Below are positions 1 to 8,069 of a DNA stretch of 10,129 nucleotides, in pieces. The DNA comes from an uncultured Clostridia bacterium (GTDB taxonomy: Bacteria > Bacillota > Clostridia > Oscillospirales > Acutalibacteraceae). Positions within the stretch are counted from its first letter, which is position 1. The number at the start of each line of letters is the position of its first letter. The stretch covers positions 1 to 10,129 of the forward strand of contig CAMMKL010000055.1 of NCBI GenBank assembly GCA_946497265.1, given 5' to 3'. The translations under genes and the position numbers were made by a program. Below the pieces are notes generated by a model. It was not told where the DNA came from. It saw nothing but the letters and a program-made list of their open reading frames with translations, and ran no database searches.

Positions 1-250
1 CAGGGATAAGGTTTGAGTGGGAAAGCAGCGAGGAAATGCCCGAAATCAGGATAAACAAGCCGGCAAAATAGGGTTCGGCGGGCGTAAAAAAAGAAAGCAG
101 CACTTTGCCCCACTGCCACCCAAGCAAATACGCCGCGCTGTAAAACGCATGGTAAAATACCATGCAGAGCACGGCAAAGCCGCGCAGCTCGTCCATCATA
201 TGAATGCGCGCTTTCGGCGGCGCGGCGCGCAGTACGCTGGTTTGAGTCAT
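1..250 (-). CDS. Heparan-alpha-glucosaminide N-acetyltransferase-like membrane protein (DUF1624), N-terminal part
   Basis: The first 83 codons of a gene that continues beyond the left edge. ATG at 250-248 is preceded by AGGAG seven bases upstream, which supports this start. After a short N-terminal stretch the protein reads RIHMMDELRGFAVLCMVFYH (residues 15-34), the hallmark opening of the HGSNAT catalytic/DUF1624 family: a basic-acidic lead-in, LRG, and a first membrane helix ending in a conserved histidine (His34). A second hydrophobic helix follows (about 66-77, YFAGLFILISGI). Family members are multi-pass membrane proteins thought to move acyl groups onto sugars across the membrane; the human relative acetylates heparan sulfate glucosamine. 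The true bacterial substrate is unknown. The gene diverges from the thioesterase gene. I saw no convincing minus-strand promoter in the gap. Family assignment is from sequence pattern only. Confidence 0.75.
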   Translation of the reverse strand, partial: MTQTSVLRAAPPKARIHMMDELRGFAVLCMVFYHAFYSAAYLLGWQWGKVLLSFFTPAEPYFAGLFILISGISSLLSHSNLIP

Positions 251-291
251 AGAAAATCTCCTGTCTGTCAGAATTCAAGTCGCCCTGTCTG

Positions 292-318
292 TTCACAGCA
301 CGCAAATTGTGCTATAAT
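292..318 (+). promoter_or_regulatory. Extended -10 sigma-A promoter for the thioesterase/HAD unit
   Basis: A perfect TATAAT lies at 313-318, preceded by TG at 310-311 with one base between, forming an extended -10 element. A TTCACA at 292-297 matches the -35 consensus at five of six positions, but the spacer is only 15 bases, so the extended -10 may carry most of the recognition. Transcription would start near 325 and leave a leader of about 85 bases before the thioesterase start. No riboswitch-like structure was evident in that leader. Confidence 0.6.
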
Positions 319-411
319 CAAAAGGATTTTACGGGATGCCCTGTATGGAATTCCCGGTGTCCTTGTAGTATAACATAAAATCAGATACTTGAAAACAGGA
401 GGATGTTACTC

Positions 412-813
412 ATGAGGGAATTGAAGATTGGCGATAAAAAGCAGAAATCCATCGTCGTAACGGAGGAGCAGCTTGCAGACCATGTGGGCAGCGGCAGCGT
501 CGCCGTGTTTGCTACCCCTATGGTAGTGGCTTTGATGGAGGGCGCGGCGGCCGCCCTTGCCCAGGAGGGGCTGGAGGACATCTATACCACGGTGGGCACG
601 CAGATTGCAATCAAGCATACCGCCGCTACCGCTGCCGGCGTTCAAGTGACCGCAGAAGCGGAATTGACGGCGGTGGAAGGGCGTTGCTACCGGTTTGCCG
701 TGCGCGCCTGGGACAACGCGGGCGAGATTGCGAGCGGAACGCATGAGCGCGTTTCGGTAAAGGCGGAAAGTTTTGCCGCCAAGGCCGCCGCACGCGGCGC
801 GCAGGCGCGATAG
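412..813 (+). CDS. FlK-type hot-dog fold thioesterase family protein
   Basis: A 133-residue protein with the length and pattern of the fluoroacetyl-CoA-specific thioesterase (FlK) family, whose members hydrolyse acyl-CoA thioesters in the cytoplasm as hot-dog dimers. The signature FATPMVVALMEGAA lies at residues 33-46. Thr35, Glu43 and His69 have the same spacing (8 and 26 residues) as the Thr42-Glu50-His76 catalytic set of Streptomyces FlK as I recall it. An upstream in-frame ATG at 403 directly abuts the AGGAGG at 397-402, so the start is placed at 412, nine bases from it. The gene is followed after 12 bases by a HAD phosphatase, probably co-transcribed. Such proteins are common in anaerobic Firmicutes that never meet fluoroacetate, so the substrate is likely another short acyl-CoA; this last point is inference. 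Confidence 0.85.
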   Translation: MRELKIGDKKQKSIVVTEEQLADHVGSGSVAVFATPMVVALMEGAAAALAQEGLEDIYTTVGTQIAIKHTAATAAGVQVTAEAELTAVEGRCYRFAVRAWDNAGEIASGTHERVSVKAESFAAKAAARGAQAR

Positions 814-825
814 GGGATTGCCGAA

Positions 826-1482
826 ATGAAGAAGTACGATATAGTCCTATTTGATCTGGACGGCACCCTCTGCGAAACGGGCGATGGTATCCGCAACAGC
901 ATCCGCCACACCCTGGCCGCCATGGGGAAGCCGATTCCAGAGGAAGAAACCCTGCGGCGGTTTATCGGCCCGCCGCTCCGGGACAGCTTCCGGGAATACT
1001 GCCGCATGACAGAAACGGAGATTGACGAGGGGGTGCGGTTGTTCCGCGCCCGGTACGACAGCATAGGCTGGATGGAAACGAAGCTTTACCCTGGTATTCG
1101 GGAGCTTTTGCGAAAACTATCCGATTGCGGCGTGCGGGTGGCGACCGCCACCTCCAAGCCGGAGCACGCCGCTAGACGGATTATTGCCCATTTTGGCATC
1201 GACCGGTATTTTGACGAGATCGTGGGCTCCCTGCCCGACAGCCGCACCACCAAAAAGGAATTGATCCCCTATGCCGTTTCCCTTTGCGGGGGCAAGAAAG
1301 GCGATTGCGTGCTGATGGTCGGCGACACGCGCTTTGACGCACATGGCGCGAAGGAAACCGGGGTAGATTTTGTAGGTGTGCTCTGGGGCTATGGGACGCA
1401 GGCTGAGATGCAGAACGAGGGTGCAGAGCATTTTGTAAAGGACGCTGTGGAATTGGAAAGGTTCCTTGAGTTATACAATTAG
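826..1482 (+). CDS. HAD-superfamily phosphatase, phosphoglycolate phosphatase-like
   Basis: A 218-residue cytoplasmic HAD-IA hydrolase that would transfer phosphate from a small metabolite through an aspartyl intermediate. All four HAD motifs are visible: motif I FDLDGT with nucleophile Asp10 and acid/base Asp12, motif II Ser110 in ATATSK, motif III Lys143 or Lys144, and motif IV VGDTRFD with Asp167 and Asp171 for Mg2+. Residues of about 20-85 between motifs I and II form the helical C1 cap. Length fits the phosphoglycolate phosphatase/nucleotidase group, but substrate cannot be read from sequence. ATG at 826 has AGGGG at 812-816 overlapping the stop codon of the thioesterase gene, consistent with translation from a shared mRNA. 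The unit ends at a strong terminator just downstream. Cap and motif pattern resemble the second HAD enzyme at 3080-3724. Confidence 0.88.
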   Translation: MKKYDIVLFDLDGTLCETGDGIRNSIRHTLAAMGKPIPEEETLRRFIGPPLRDSFREYCRMTETEIDEGVRLFRARYDSIGWMETKLYPGIRELLRKLSDCGVRVATATSKPEHAARRIIAHFGIDRYFDEIVGSLPDSRTTKKELIPYAVSLCGGKKGDCVLMVGDTRFDAHGAKETGVDFVGVLWGYGTQAEMQNEGAEHFVKDAVELERFLELYN

Positions 1483-1495
1483 AATAGGGATCTGA

Positions 1496-1538
1496 AAAAA
1501 GGTATGGGCCGCAACAACTTTGCGGCCCATACCTTTTT
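1496..1538. terminator. Bidirectional Rho-independent terminator between convergent operons
   Basis: A perfect 19-bp inverted repeat (1496-1514 with 1520-1538) encloses a five-base loop. The stem has a GC-rich core (GGGCCGC) and is flanked by six A at 1495-1500 and five T at 1534-1538, so it can stop transcription from either side. It closes the thioesterase/HAD unit on the plus strand and the sulfatase operon on the minus strand. Confidence 0.93.
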
Positions 1539-1547
1539 ATGAATAGG

Positions 1548-1571
1548 CCCCCTTCCATTTTGGGAAGAGGG
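1548..1571 (-). other. Second small hairpin downstream of the sulfatase gene
   Basis: On the minus strand, 1571-1563 pairs with 1556-1548 over nine base pairs, including one G-U wobble, with a six-base loop. It lies 15 bases past the sulfatase stop and just ahead of the main terminator in that direction. It has no T-run of its own, so it may only protect the mRNA end or assist the main terminator. Confidence 0.4.
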
Positions 1572-1586
1572 CAATCCGGCAATCGC

Positions 1587-3059
1587 TTACCGGTGCTTTG
1601 GGTTCACGAAAAAGAAATCCTTTGCAAAGGCGTCGTCCAGGCGCCCATCCAGCTTGTGCATCTGGCCTTTGCCGTAAACGGGCAGCTTTGAACCGTCATT
1701 ATAAGGCAACGTGTACTTGTTAAATTCCTCCGAGAGCTGTAGTTGCATGGAGCGTACCACTTCGGCCATGGCAGGGTCTTCGTACCGATTGTGCTTTTCG
1801 TCCGGATCTTCGGTCAAGTGGTACAGTTCGCACGGGCCGTAAGGGTAACGGTGGATGTATTTATATTCCCTGGTGCGCAGCATCCGTACCGGGCCGTATT
1901 CATCCAGCACAAAAATGGAGTCCCGGCCGCTTTCCTCGGGCTGGCCCTGAAGCAGGCCGCAAAAGCTTTGCCCCGGGCTTTTTTCGTTGGGGGCGGAGGT
2001 GATACCGGCATATTCCAGCAGGGTGGCATACAGGTCGTAATGGCTGTAAAGCCCCTGCGGGATCGAAACAGCGGGAGAAAAGCCTTTCCGATATGCGATA
2101 AAGGGAATTTTGACCGAGGTTTCGAACATATTTTGCGGGAAGGTGGCGTTGCCTTTCCCCCAGCAGCCGTGATGCCCCATGCTTACGCCGTTGTCGGCGG
2201 TAAAGATTACCAGGGTATCTTCAGCGGACCCCGTTTCTTCCAGCTTCTTCAGGATCTTTCCAACTCCCTCATCCAGCGCGGTAATCGCGGCGTAATAGCC
2301 GCGGATATTCTCCCGGCGTTTTTCTTCGCAGTCGGCGTAGGGTGAGCTGTTGATCTGATTGGGATTGAGGGGCTCTATAGGGCAGGAATGGAAATCGCAG
2401 TTCTTGTACAGATCCAAATACTCTTTCGGATGGTTGTTCGCATCCCACGGGCTGTGGGGAGCCGTATAATGTACGCTGAGGTAGAAAGGGTTTTCCTCTT
2501 CGGCGAGTTCCCCGATGAATTCCACCGCTTTGTCGGTAATCAGGTGGGTAATGTATTCGTCCTTCAGTTCAATGGTTCCGTTTTCCACAACATCGGGATG
2601 AAAATATTCGCAGCCGCCGCGCCCGATGCTGTACCAGCGGGAAAAGCCGTGCTTGGGCCGGATGCTGTCCCCCAGATGCCATTTTCCGCTCAGGGCGCAG
2701 GTGTAGCCGCCGGCGGCGAGCGCGTCGGTGTAGGTTTTGAAATCCTCCAGGTAATCGACCGGCTTATCGTCTTCTTCATAAAGCGCTTGCAGAGGGTGCC
2801 CCTTCATTTTCTCTCGGTCTACGTTGCCGGCCCGTAGCCAATCCTGCACGCCGTGGCCGGAGGGCATCATGCCGGTCAGGATCGAGGCGCGCGCCGGGGA
2901 ACACACCGGCGAGGCACAGTAAAAGTTCTCAAACCGCATGCCGTTATCCGCCATAAAGTCGAGGTTCGGCGTGATAATTTCGTCGTTGCCCGCGCTGCCC
3001 AGCGACCAAGCGCCCTGGTCGTCGGCCAAAATAAATATGATGTTTGGTTTTTTGCTCAT
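1587..3059 (-). CDS. Cytoplasmic formylglycine-type sulfatase (type I sulfatase family)
   Basis: A 490-residue arylsulfatase-fold enzyme that hydrolyses sulfate esters. The opening NIIFILADDQG supplies the metal-binding Asp13 and Asp14. The sulfatase signature CSPAR is at 53-57, where Cys53 must be oxidised to formylglycine by a maturase encoded elsewhere. Further expected active-site segments are SGKWHLGD (Lys126, His128), HYTAPHSPW (His202) and FTADNG (Asp289, Asn290), followed by Lys302. There is no signal peptide, so it should act on an imported sulfated sugar or other small sulfate ester; the exact substrate is not deducible. An in-frame ATG at 3083 overlaps the upstream HAD stop codon but lacks a ribosome binding site. 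ATG at 3059 has AAAGGA eight bases upstream, so I chose it. Last gene of the minus-strand operon. Confidence 0.9.
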   Translation of the reverse strand: MSKKPNIIFILADDQGAWSLGSAGNDEIITPNLDFMADNGMRFENFYCASPVCSPARASILTGMMPSGHGVQDWLRAGNVDREKMKGHPLQALYEEDDKPVDYLEDFKTYTDALAAGGYTCALSGKWHLGDSIRPKHGFSRWYSIGRGGCEYFHPDVVENGTIELKDEYITHLITDKAVEFIGELAEEENPFYLSVHYTAPHSPWDANNHPKEYLDLYKNCDFHSCPIEPLNPNQINSSPYADCEEKRRENIRGYYAAITALDEGVGKILKKLEETGSAEDTLVIFTADNGVSMGHHGCWGKGNATFPQNMFETSVKIPFIAYRKGFSPAVSIPQGLYSHYDLYATLLEYAGITSAPNEKSPGQSFCGLLQGQPEESGRDSIFVLDEYGPVRMLRTREYKYIHRYPYGPCELYHLTEDPDEKHNRYEDPAMAEVVRSMQLQLSEEFNKYTLPYNDGSKLPVYGKGQMHKLDGRLDDAFAKDFFFVNPKHR

Positions 3060-3079
3060 GGTGTTTTTCCTTTCCCCTG

Positions 3080-3724
3080 TCATAAAAGTTGTAAAATATC
3101 ATTGGGAACGGCGGCCAGGCAGTCGGCCCCCGCTTCTTCCAGTTCTTTTTGCCCGCGGAAGCCCCACAAGGCCCCGCAGCAGCGCACTTGGGCGTTGTGG
3201 GCGGTGTGCACATCTACATTGCTGTCGCCGATATAAAGGCATTCTTCTTTTTTTACGCCGCATTCCCGGATCATTTCATTCAAGGCGGCGGGGTCTGGCT
3301 TTTTTTCATACTGCGGCCGCTTTCCGTACATGGCGGTAAAATGGGCTTCGGGGAAATAACGCCGGACGATTTCCCCTACAAACTCATCCGGTTTGTTTGA
3401 AAGCACTGCTGTCAAGATCGTCCTCTTTTCCAGTTCCTTTAAAAGCTCGGCGCAGCCGTCGTACGCGCGGGTTTTGTCAAAGGAATGCGCCCCGTACCAG
3501 CGGTCGAATTCCAGCTTCAGGGTATCCAGCTGTTCCTGCGTACAGCCTTGGGGCGCGGCGCGGCGCAGCAAAAGGAGCACGCCGTCCCCCACAAATTGGC
3601 GGTAAGCATCGTAAGGATGCTCCGAAAAGCCTTGTAGCCGCAGGGCACGGTTGGTGGCGTCCGCCAGATCCTCTAACGAATTTACGAGCGTACCGTCCAG
3701 GTCAAAAATACAAAATCGCGTCAT
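3080..3724 (-). CDS. HAD-superfamily phosphatase, phosphoglycolate phosphatase (Gph)-like
   Basis: A 214-residue HAD-IA hydrolase. Motif I FDLDGTLVNS gives nucleophile Asp8 and Asp10. The DLADATNRAL helix after it is typical of phosphoglycolate phosphatases. Motif II is VLSNK with Ser109, motif III KKPDP with Lys142, and motif IV YIGDSNVD with Asp167 and Asp171. The likely role is hydrolysis of a small phosphate ester in the cytoplasm, such as 2-phosphoglycolate or a sugar phosphate. ATG at 3724 has AAGGA about seven bases upstream. The gene lies 39 bases after the large lipoprotein gene, and its stop (3080-3082) overlaps an alternative ATG of the sulfatase, so translation of the two may be coupled. 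A job in processing the product of the sulfatase is possible but only suggested by position. Confidence 0.88.
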   Translation of the reverse strand: MTRFCIFDLDGTLVNSLEDLADATNRALRLQGFSEHPYDAYRQFVGDGVLLLLRRAAPQGCTQEQLDTLKLEFDRWYGAHSFDKTRAYDGCAELLKELEKRTILTAVLSNKPDEFVGEIVRRYFPEAHFTAMYGKRPQYEKKPDPAALNEMIRECGVKKEECLYIGDSNVDVHTAHNAQVRCCGALWGFRGQKELEEAGADCLAAVPNDILQLL

Positions 3725-3763
3725 GGTTTCATCCTTCTTCGCAGACTTTTCATCGATGTCCTT

Positions 3764-5548
3764 CTAAAGATCCGCCAGGATATCCTCAATGCTTTCGTTC
3801 GGATCGTCCTCTTCCGGGGGATTTTTAGGGGGAGTTTTTCCCCCTCCGCGTTTGCGGATATAGAAGACAAAAACAACCGCCAATACAATTATAGCCGCAG
3901 TACCGATTAGAACCAGTGAAACGCCGAACCAGTTTGGCGTATTGCCGTTGTAGATAATCTCCGTATCGCCGCTGTCAAGGTCGAAGGTAACCGTACCCTC
4001 CGGTCCCTGATCCAAACGGACTTTGTTGGAAGAGGTTTTACTTTTGTATTCCAGGTGATCAAGCCGTTCCTTACCGTTGGTTTGGATGGTATAGGAGATC
4101 GGGGTGTCTTCGTGCCCTCCTGCAAATAGATGCTCCATATGCAGGGCGTCTGTCATGGAGGTCCGGCGATGGATTTCCGCCGCGCCGCCTTCGCTGTGAT
4201 AATCCATGAGGTTGCCGTCGCCAAACAGGGCGGTTGCCTGGGCGGAGAGTTCCTCAGCGGTACCGCTCATCACCAGGCGGCAAACGGGCCCGCTTTCCCC
4301 TGCAACGGCCGATACTTCAGCGCCAGAAGCACGAGCGGAAAAATAGTCGGCTGCATACTGCGCCCCCTGTGCGTCCCCGTCTGCAAAAAGAAATTCCACG
4401 GTGCGCTCAAAGGAACCCCGGCCCAGGCAGGAGAGGGTTATATTTGTTTTTTGAAGCGGGAAGGAGGTTTCCTCCGGGATGCGAAGACGAAGGTACGAGG
4501 CGTTCTGGGTAATCTCGCAGGCCGCAATGGAGGAAGATCCGATTTGTTTCCATACGCCTCTTTCCATGGTTTGTACCGATACCCGTTGTTCTCCTTCCTC
4601 CACCGTATATCGATACGTCAGCAGGACGTTTCCGCCGGCAGAATAGCCCGACAGGTCAAGCCGTTCCTCAAACGAGTTGTTGGCCGTAAACGGAAGGGCT
4701 TCCGCCTGGTTGGCCCCATAGGAGATACCGCCGGTCAGCTGGGAGTTAAAGAGCAGGCTGGTCGCCTGTTCCAGTTTTTCAAGTGAAAAGCGATCCATAC
4801 GCACCGTATATTTGCGCCCGGAGGGAAAGTCTTCCCAGGAGGCGTAGGCCCCGCACGCCGTACGGGCGTTTAGATAGGAGATCAGATCTTCGCCCAAAGC
4901 GTCGGTCGTGGCTCTGGGGAAGGCGAACACGACGGTCCGGTCATAGTCTCCGTCCGTCCGGCGGGTGGTGGAGATCTCGATAGAGTCCACGGAATAACCG
5001 CTGACGGCGTTTAGGTCGATGCGGCTTGCGGCGGCTTGGCTGTATTCCCCTACACGGATCGCCGTGCTGCCGCATGAAAAAGAGCTGGGCATTTGGGAGG
5101 AAAGGCCGCGGTTCTGTATTTCCTGAAGCAGCCAGCCGAACAGCTCGCTGCTGTCAAAATCTTCCCGCAGCCTCCAGCCGGAAGCGAGGATGGTATCGGG
5201 CATGGCGAATACAACCTCAGGAGCCCTTCCAAGTAGGGAGGACAGTTTGGCTACGTAATCCTCGTGTGACTGAAACCGCAAAATAAACCGGTAACCGTCA
5301 GCTTCCTTGCTGTAGGATAGCTCCTTAGGGCAGGCCTCGTTGAGCAAAGCGTCAAGCGAGAGGCCCGCCTCCCCATCCAGGTCAACGCCGGGTAACGTGA
5401 GTTTCATAGAACGTTCACCGGAACAGGAAGAATCCAGCGTGAGCAGGGTATCCACACAGCCTGCGTTGTTCGCGCAGCCGGCGGGAAACAGTAATAGGAA
5501 ACACAAAAAAGCAAGGGATGCAATTGTTAACCTGGTTCGTGCCGGCAC
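3764..5548 (-). CDS. Large lipoprotein with threefold repeated extracytoplasmic region and C-terminal membrane anchor
   Basis: A 594-residue protein I cannot assign to a named family. The N-terminus is a signal peptide with hydrophobic core (residues 7-21) ending in PAGC, so Cys25 is probably lipidated, although Pro at -3 is atypical. A long extracytoplasmic region follows, then a membrane helix (about 540-564) stopped by RKR, and a short Pro/Glu/Asp-rich cytoplasmic tail ending ESIEDILADL. The extracytoplasmic part seems to hold three copies of one unit, near 44-108, 200-268 and 378-446. Copies two and three share RTVxFxF, an AR...GA helix end, and a final ATxLF. The overall layout resembles LppM/DUF3153-type surface lipoproteins, but that link is weak. 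The start is GTG at 5548 with AGGAGG (5558-5563) nine bases upstream. It is 68 bases downstream of another lipoprotein gene and probably co-transcribed. Confidence 0.8.
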   Translation of the reverse strand: MPARTRLTIASLAFLCFLLLFPAGCANNAGCVDTLLTLDSSCSGERSMKLTLPGVDLDGEAGLSLDALLNEACPKELSYSKEADGYRFILRFQSHEDYVAKLSSLLGRAPEVVFAMPDTILASGWRLREDFDSSELFGWLLQEIQNRGLSSQMPSSFSCGSTAIRVGEYSQAAASRIDLNAVSGYSVDSIEISTTRRTDGDYDRTVVFAFPRATTDALGEDLISYLNARTACGAYASWEDFPSGRKYTVRMDRFSLEKLEQATSLLFNSQLTGGISYGANQAEALPFTANNSFEERLDLSGYSAGGNVLLTYRYTVEEGEQRVSVQTMERGVWKQIGSSSIAACEITQNASYLRLRIPEETSFPLQKTNITLSCLGRGSFERTVEFLFADGDAQGAQYAADYFSARASGAEVSAVAGESGPVCRLVMSGTAEELSAQATALFGDGNLMDYHSEGGAAEIHRRTSMTDALHMEHLFAGGHEDTPISYTIQTNGKERLDHLEYKSKTSSNKVRLDQGPEGTVTFDLDSGDTEIIYNGNTPNWFGVSLVLIGTAAIIVLAVVFVFYIRKRGGGKTPPKNPPEEDDPNESIEDILADL

Positions 5549-5616
5549 AACCAGCCGCCTCCTTTCGTTCAGGATGGGTTAAAACATCATCCTAACAACA
5601 GCCGCCAAAGCCTGGT

Positions 5617-6222
5617 TTACGATTGGGGAACCTGCAGTGTGCTGGCCGCATAGCGCGCGACATCCGCCACCGCAGGGGAAGTGCCGTCTCCCTTGTCTTC
5701 GGCGGTGATGGAAACCAGGTAATGGTCCACCAGCGGGTAAAATTGGGTATAGGTCGTAGCCGAGCCGTCCGGCTGGGTTACGGTGTATTCCGCAACAAAC
5801 ACATCTCCGTAGGAAGCCCGGAAGTCGGAATATTTAAATTCCGAAAGGGTGGCGTCCGGGAAAATCTCCGCTACCTGTTGCGGCAGGCTTTTTCGCATGG
5901 CGTCGCTGAATTTGACGAGGGTGTACTTGCCCAGGTCGGTCGGTTCGGCGGATAGATTGAAAGTAGAACCGCCGGCTCCGCCTTCGGAGGGAGTGTACAC
6001 CAGGATATCGCTGCCGTCCGCAGCGTCAATCCGGCCCCAGGAGGCGGGCAGCTCCACGGTAAAGCCTTTGTAGGAAACTTTCTGGGTTTCATAATCGGGC
6101 TCTTCTACCTGAACCGGTTCCCGGTATTGAAACAAGGAGGAGATGTCCATCTCGCACGAGGTAAAGCTCAGCAAAGCGGCCAGGGCCAGAATCAAAGCCA
6201 ATATTTTTTGGAAACGTTTCAA
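5617..6222 (-). CDS. DcrB/PsbP-like lipoprotein
   Basis: A 201-residue secreted lipoprotein. The signal peptide MKRFQKILALILALAALLSF precedes TSC, making Cys23 the lipidated residue. After a short acidic linker, residues 47-197 read as a single DcrB/PsbP-like (Mog1-type fold) domain: YKGFTVELPASW at the start, a DILVYTP strand, STFNLS, and a YPLVDHYLVSITAED strand near the end. Such domains are found in cell-surface lipoproteins of uncertain function in Firmicutes. The frame is open up to an ATG at 6315 that overlaps the glyQS stop (TGATG). That start lacks a ribosome binding site and would bury the signal peptide behind 31 extra residues. TTG at 6222 has AGGAG nine bases upstream and gives a normal signal peptide, so I chose TTG. 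The next gene downstream is also a lipoprotein. Confidence 0.82.
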   Translation of the reverse strand: MKRFQKILALILALAALLSFTSCEMDISSLFQYREPVQVEEPDYETQKVSYKGFTVELPASWGRIDAADGSDILVYTPSEGGAGGSTFNLSAEPTDLGKYTLVKFSDAMRKSLPQQVAEIFPDATLSEFKYSDFRASYGDVFVAEYTVTQPDGSATTYTQFYPLVDHYLVSITAEDKGDGTSPAVADVARYAASTLQVPQS

Positions 6223-6260
6223 TGGGTTCCTCTCCTTTGGAAAGATTTCTTGGTATTCCG

Positions 6261-6303
6261 AAAAATAGCGGGACGCCCGCCCAAAAGGCCGCAAACGCCC
6301 CGC
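6261..6303 (-). terminator. Probable terminator after glyQS
   Basis: On the minus strand, 6303-6296 (GCGGGGCG) pairs with 6275-6268 (CGTCCCGC), eight pairs with one G-U, around a 20-base GC-rich loop, and is followed by TATTTTT. It starts 11 bases past the glyQS stop. A run of seven T at 6306-6312 on the other side could allow weak activity in the opposite direction. The large loop lowers confidence. If termination is partial, readthrough would feed the lipoprotein genes, for which I found no separate promoter. Confidence 0.5.
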
Positions 6304-6314
6304 CGTTTTTTTCA

Positions 6315-7691
<1,377 letters not shown>

Positions 7692-7721
7692 ACAGTTCCC
7701 TCCATATACGATATAAAATAT

Positions 7722-7750
7722 ATTCTAATGCACGGGGGTGGAAAAGTCAA
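7722..7750 (-). promoter_or_regulatory. glyQS promoter
   Basis: Read on the minus strand, TTGACT (7750-7745) and TAGAAT (7727-7722) are separated by exactly 17 bases, each matching the sigma-A consensus at five of six positions. Transcription would begin near 7715, placing the GGAGGG ribosome binding site almost at the 5' end of the mRNA. Confidence 0.8.
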
Positions 7751-8069
7751 TAAACTACAATAGGGATTTACCTGCCTTATTATACGGGCGAGGACGGGCG
7801 TAGGGAAATGACAAGGAGCTTCATAACGGGATGAAATAACCGTGAACCAATAGAACCTTAGACGGGATATGGCGGGCACTTTCTATACAAAATGAAATAA
7901 TCGATGACATAATAATGAGATTTGATTTTATGAAACGTAAAATGAAAAAACAGTAATATCATTGACAATCGAAAAAAGGATGTGTACAACATTTTAGTCA
8001 TCAAATAGGGGGAGCATCTGAAACAGTCAAAACTCGGAGTTTAAAAAAGAGGGTACAAAATAAACGTTC
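7751..8069. other. Gene-free, AT-rich intergenic stretch
   Basis: No reading frame here has both a plausible start site and recognisable protein. A 64-codon minus-strand frame at 7685-7879 overlaps the glyQS promoter and looks unlike a protein. The base composition is visibly richer in A and T than the surrounding genes. The only structured element I can support is the promoter at 7962-7990. A loose direct repeat ATGAAATAA-C/T-CG occurs at 7831 and 7892, too short to interpret. No T-box, tRNA or mobile-element end was recognised. Confidence 0.6.
7962..7990 (+). promoter_or_regulatory. Consensus sigma-A promoter facing a region without an intact gene
   Basis: A perfect TTGACA at 7962-7967 and TACAAC at 7985-7990 (four of six matches) are 17 bases apart. 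Transcription from about 7997 would run across the apparent lipoprotein pseudogene to the hairpin at 8225-8263, giving an RNA of roughly 265 bases. A purine-rich GGGGGAG at 8009-8015 resembles a ribosome binding site, but no ATG, GTG or TTG follows at a suitable distance. Confidence 0.55.

Noticed and set aside
17..373. Plus-strand open frame of 118 codons
   Set aside because: It runs antisense to the DUF1624-type gene and through the promoter region. The basic, low-complexity translation has no protein-like pattern.
1743..2837. Two plus-strand open frames of 200 and 149 codons opposite the sulfatase
   Set aside because: They mirror codon bias of the real minus-strand gene. Their translations contain no recognisable domain.
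7831..7904. Direct repeat ATGAAATAA-C/T-CG at 7831 and 7892
   Set aside because: Only two imperfect copies of about 13 bases in AT-rich sequence; likely chance.
7931..7957. Eight-codon frame MKRKMKKQ
   Set aside because: It has no ribosome binding site and sits in A-rich sequence where short Lys-rich frames arise readily.
7692..7960. T-box riboswitch for glycine upstream of glyQS
   Set aside because: The promoter lies only about 30 bases before the gene, and no T-box sequence or terminator/antiterminator pair was found.
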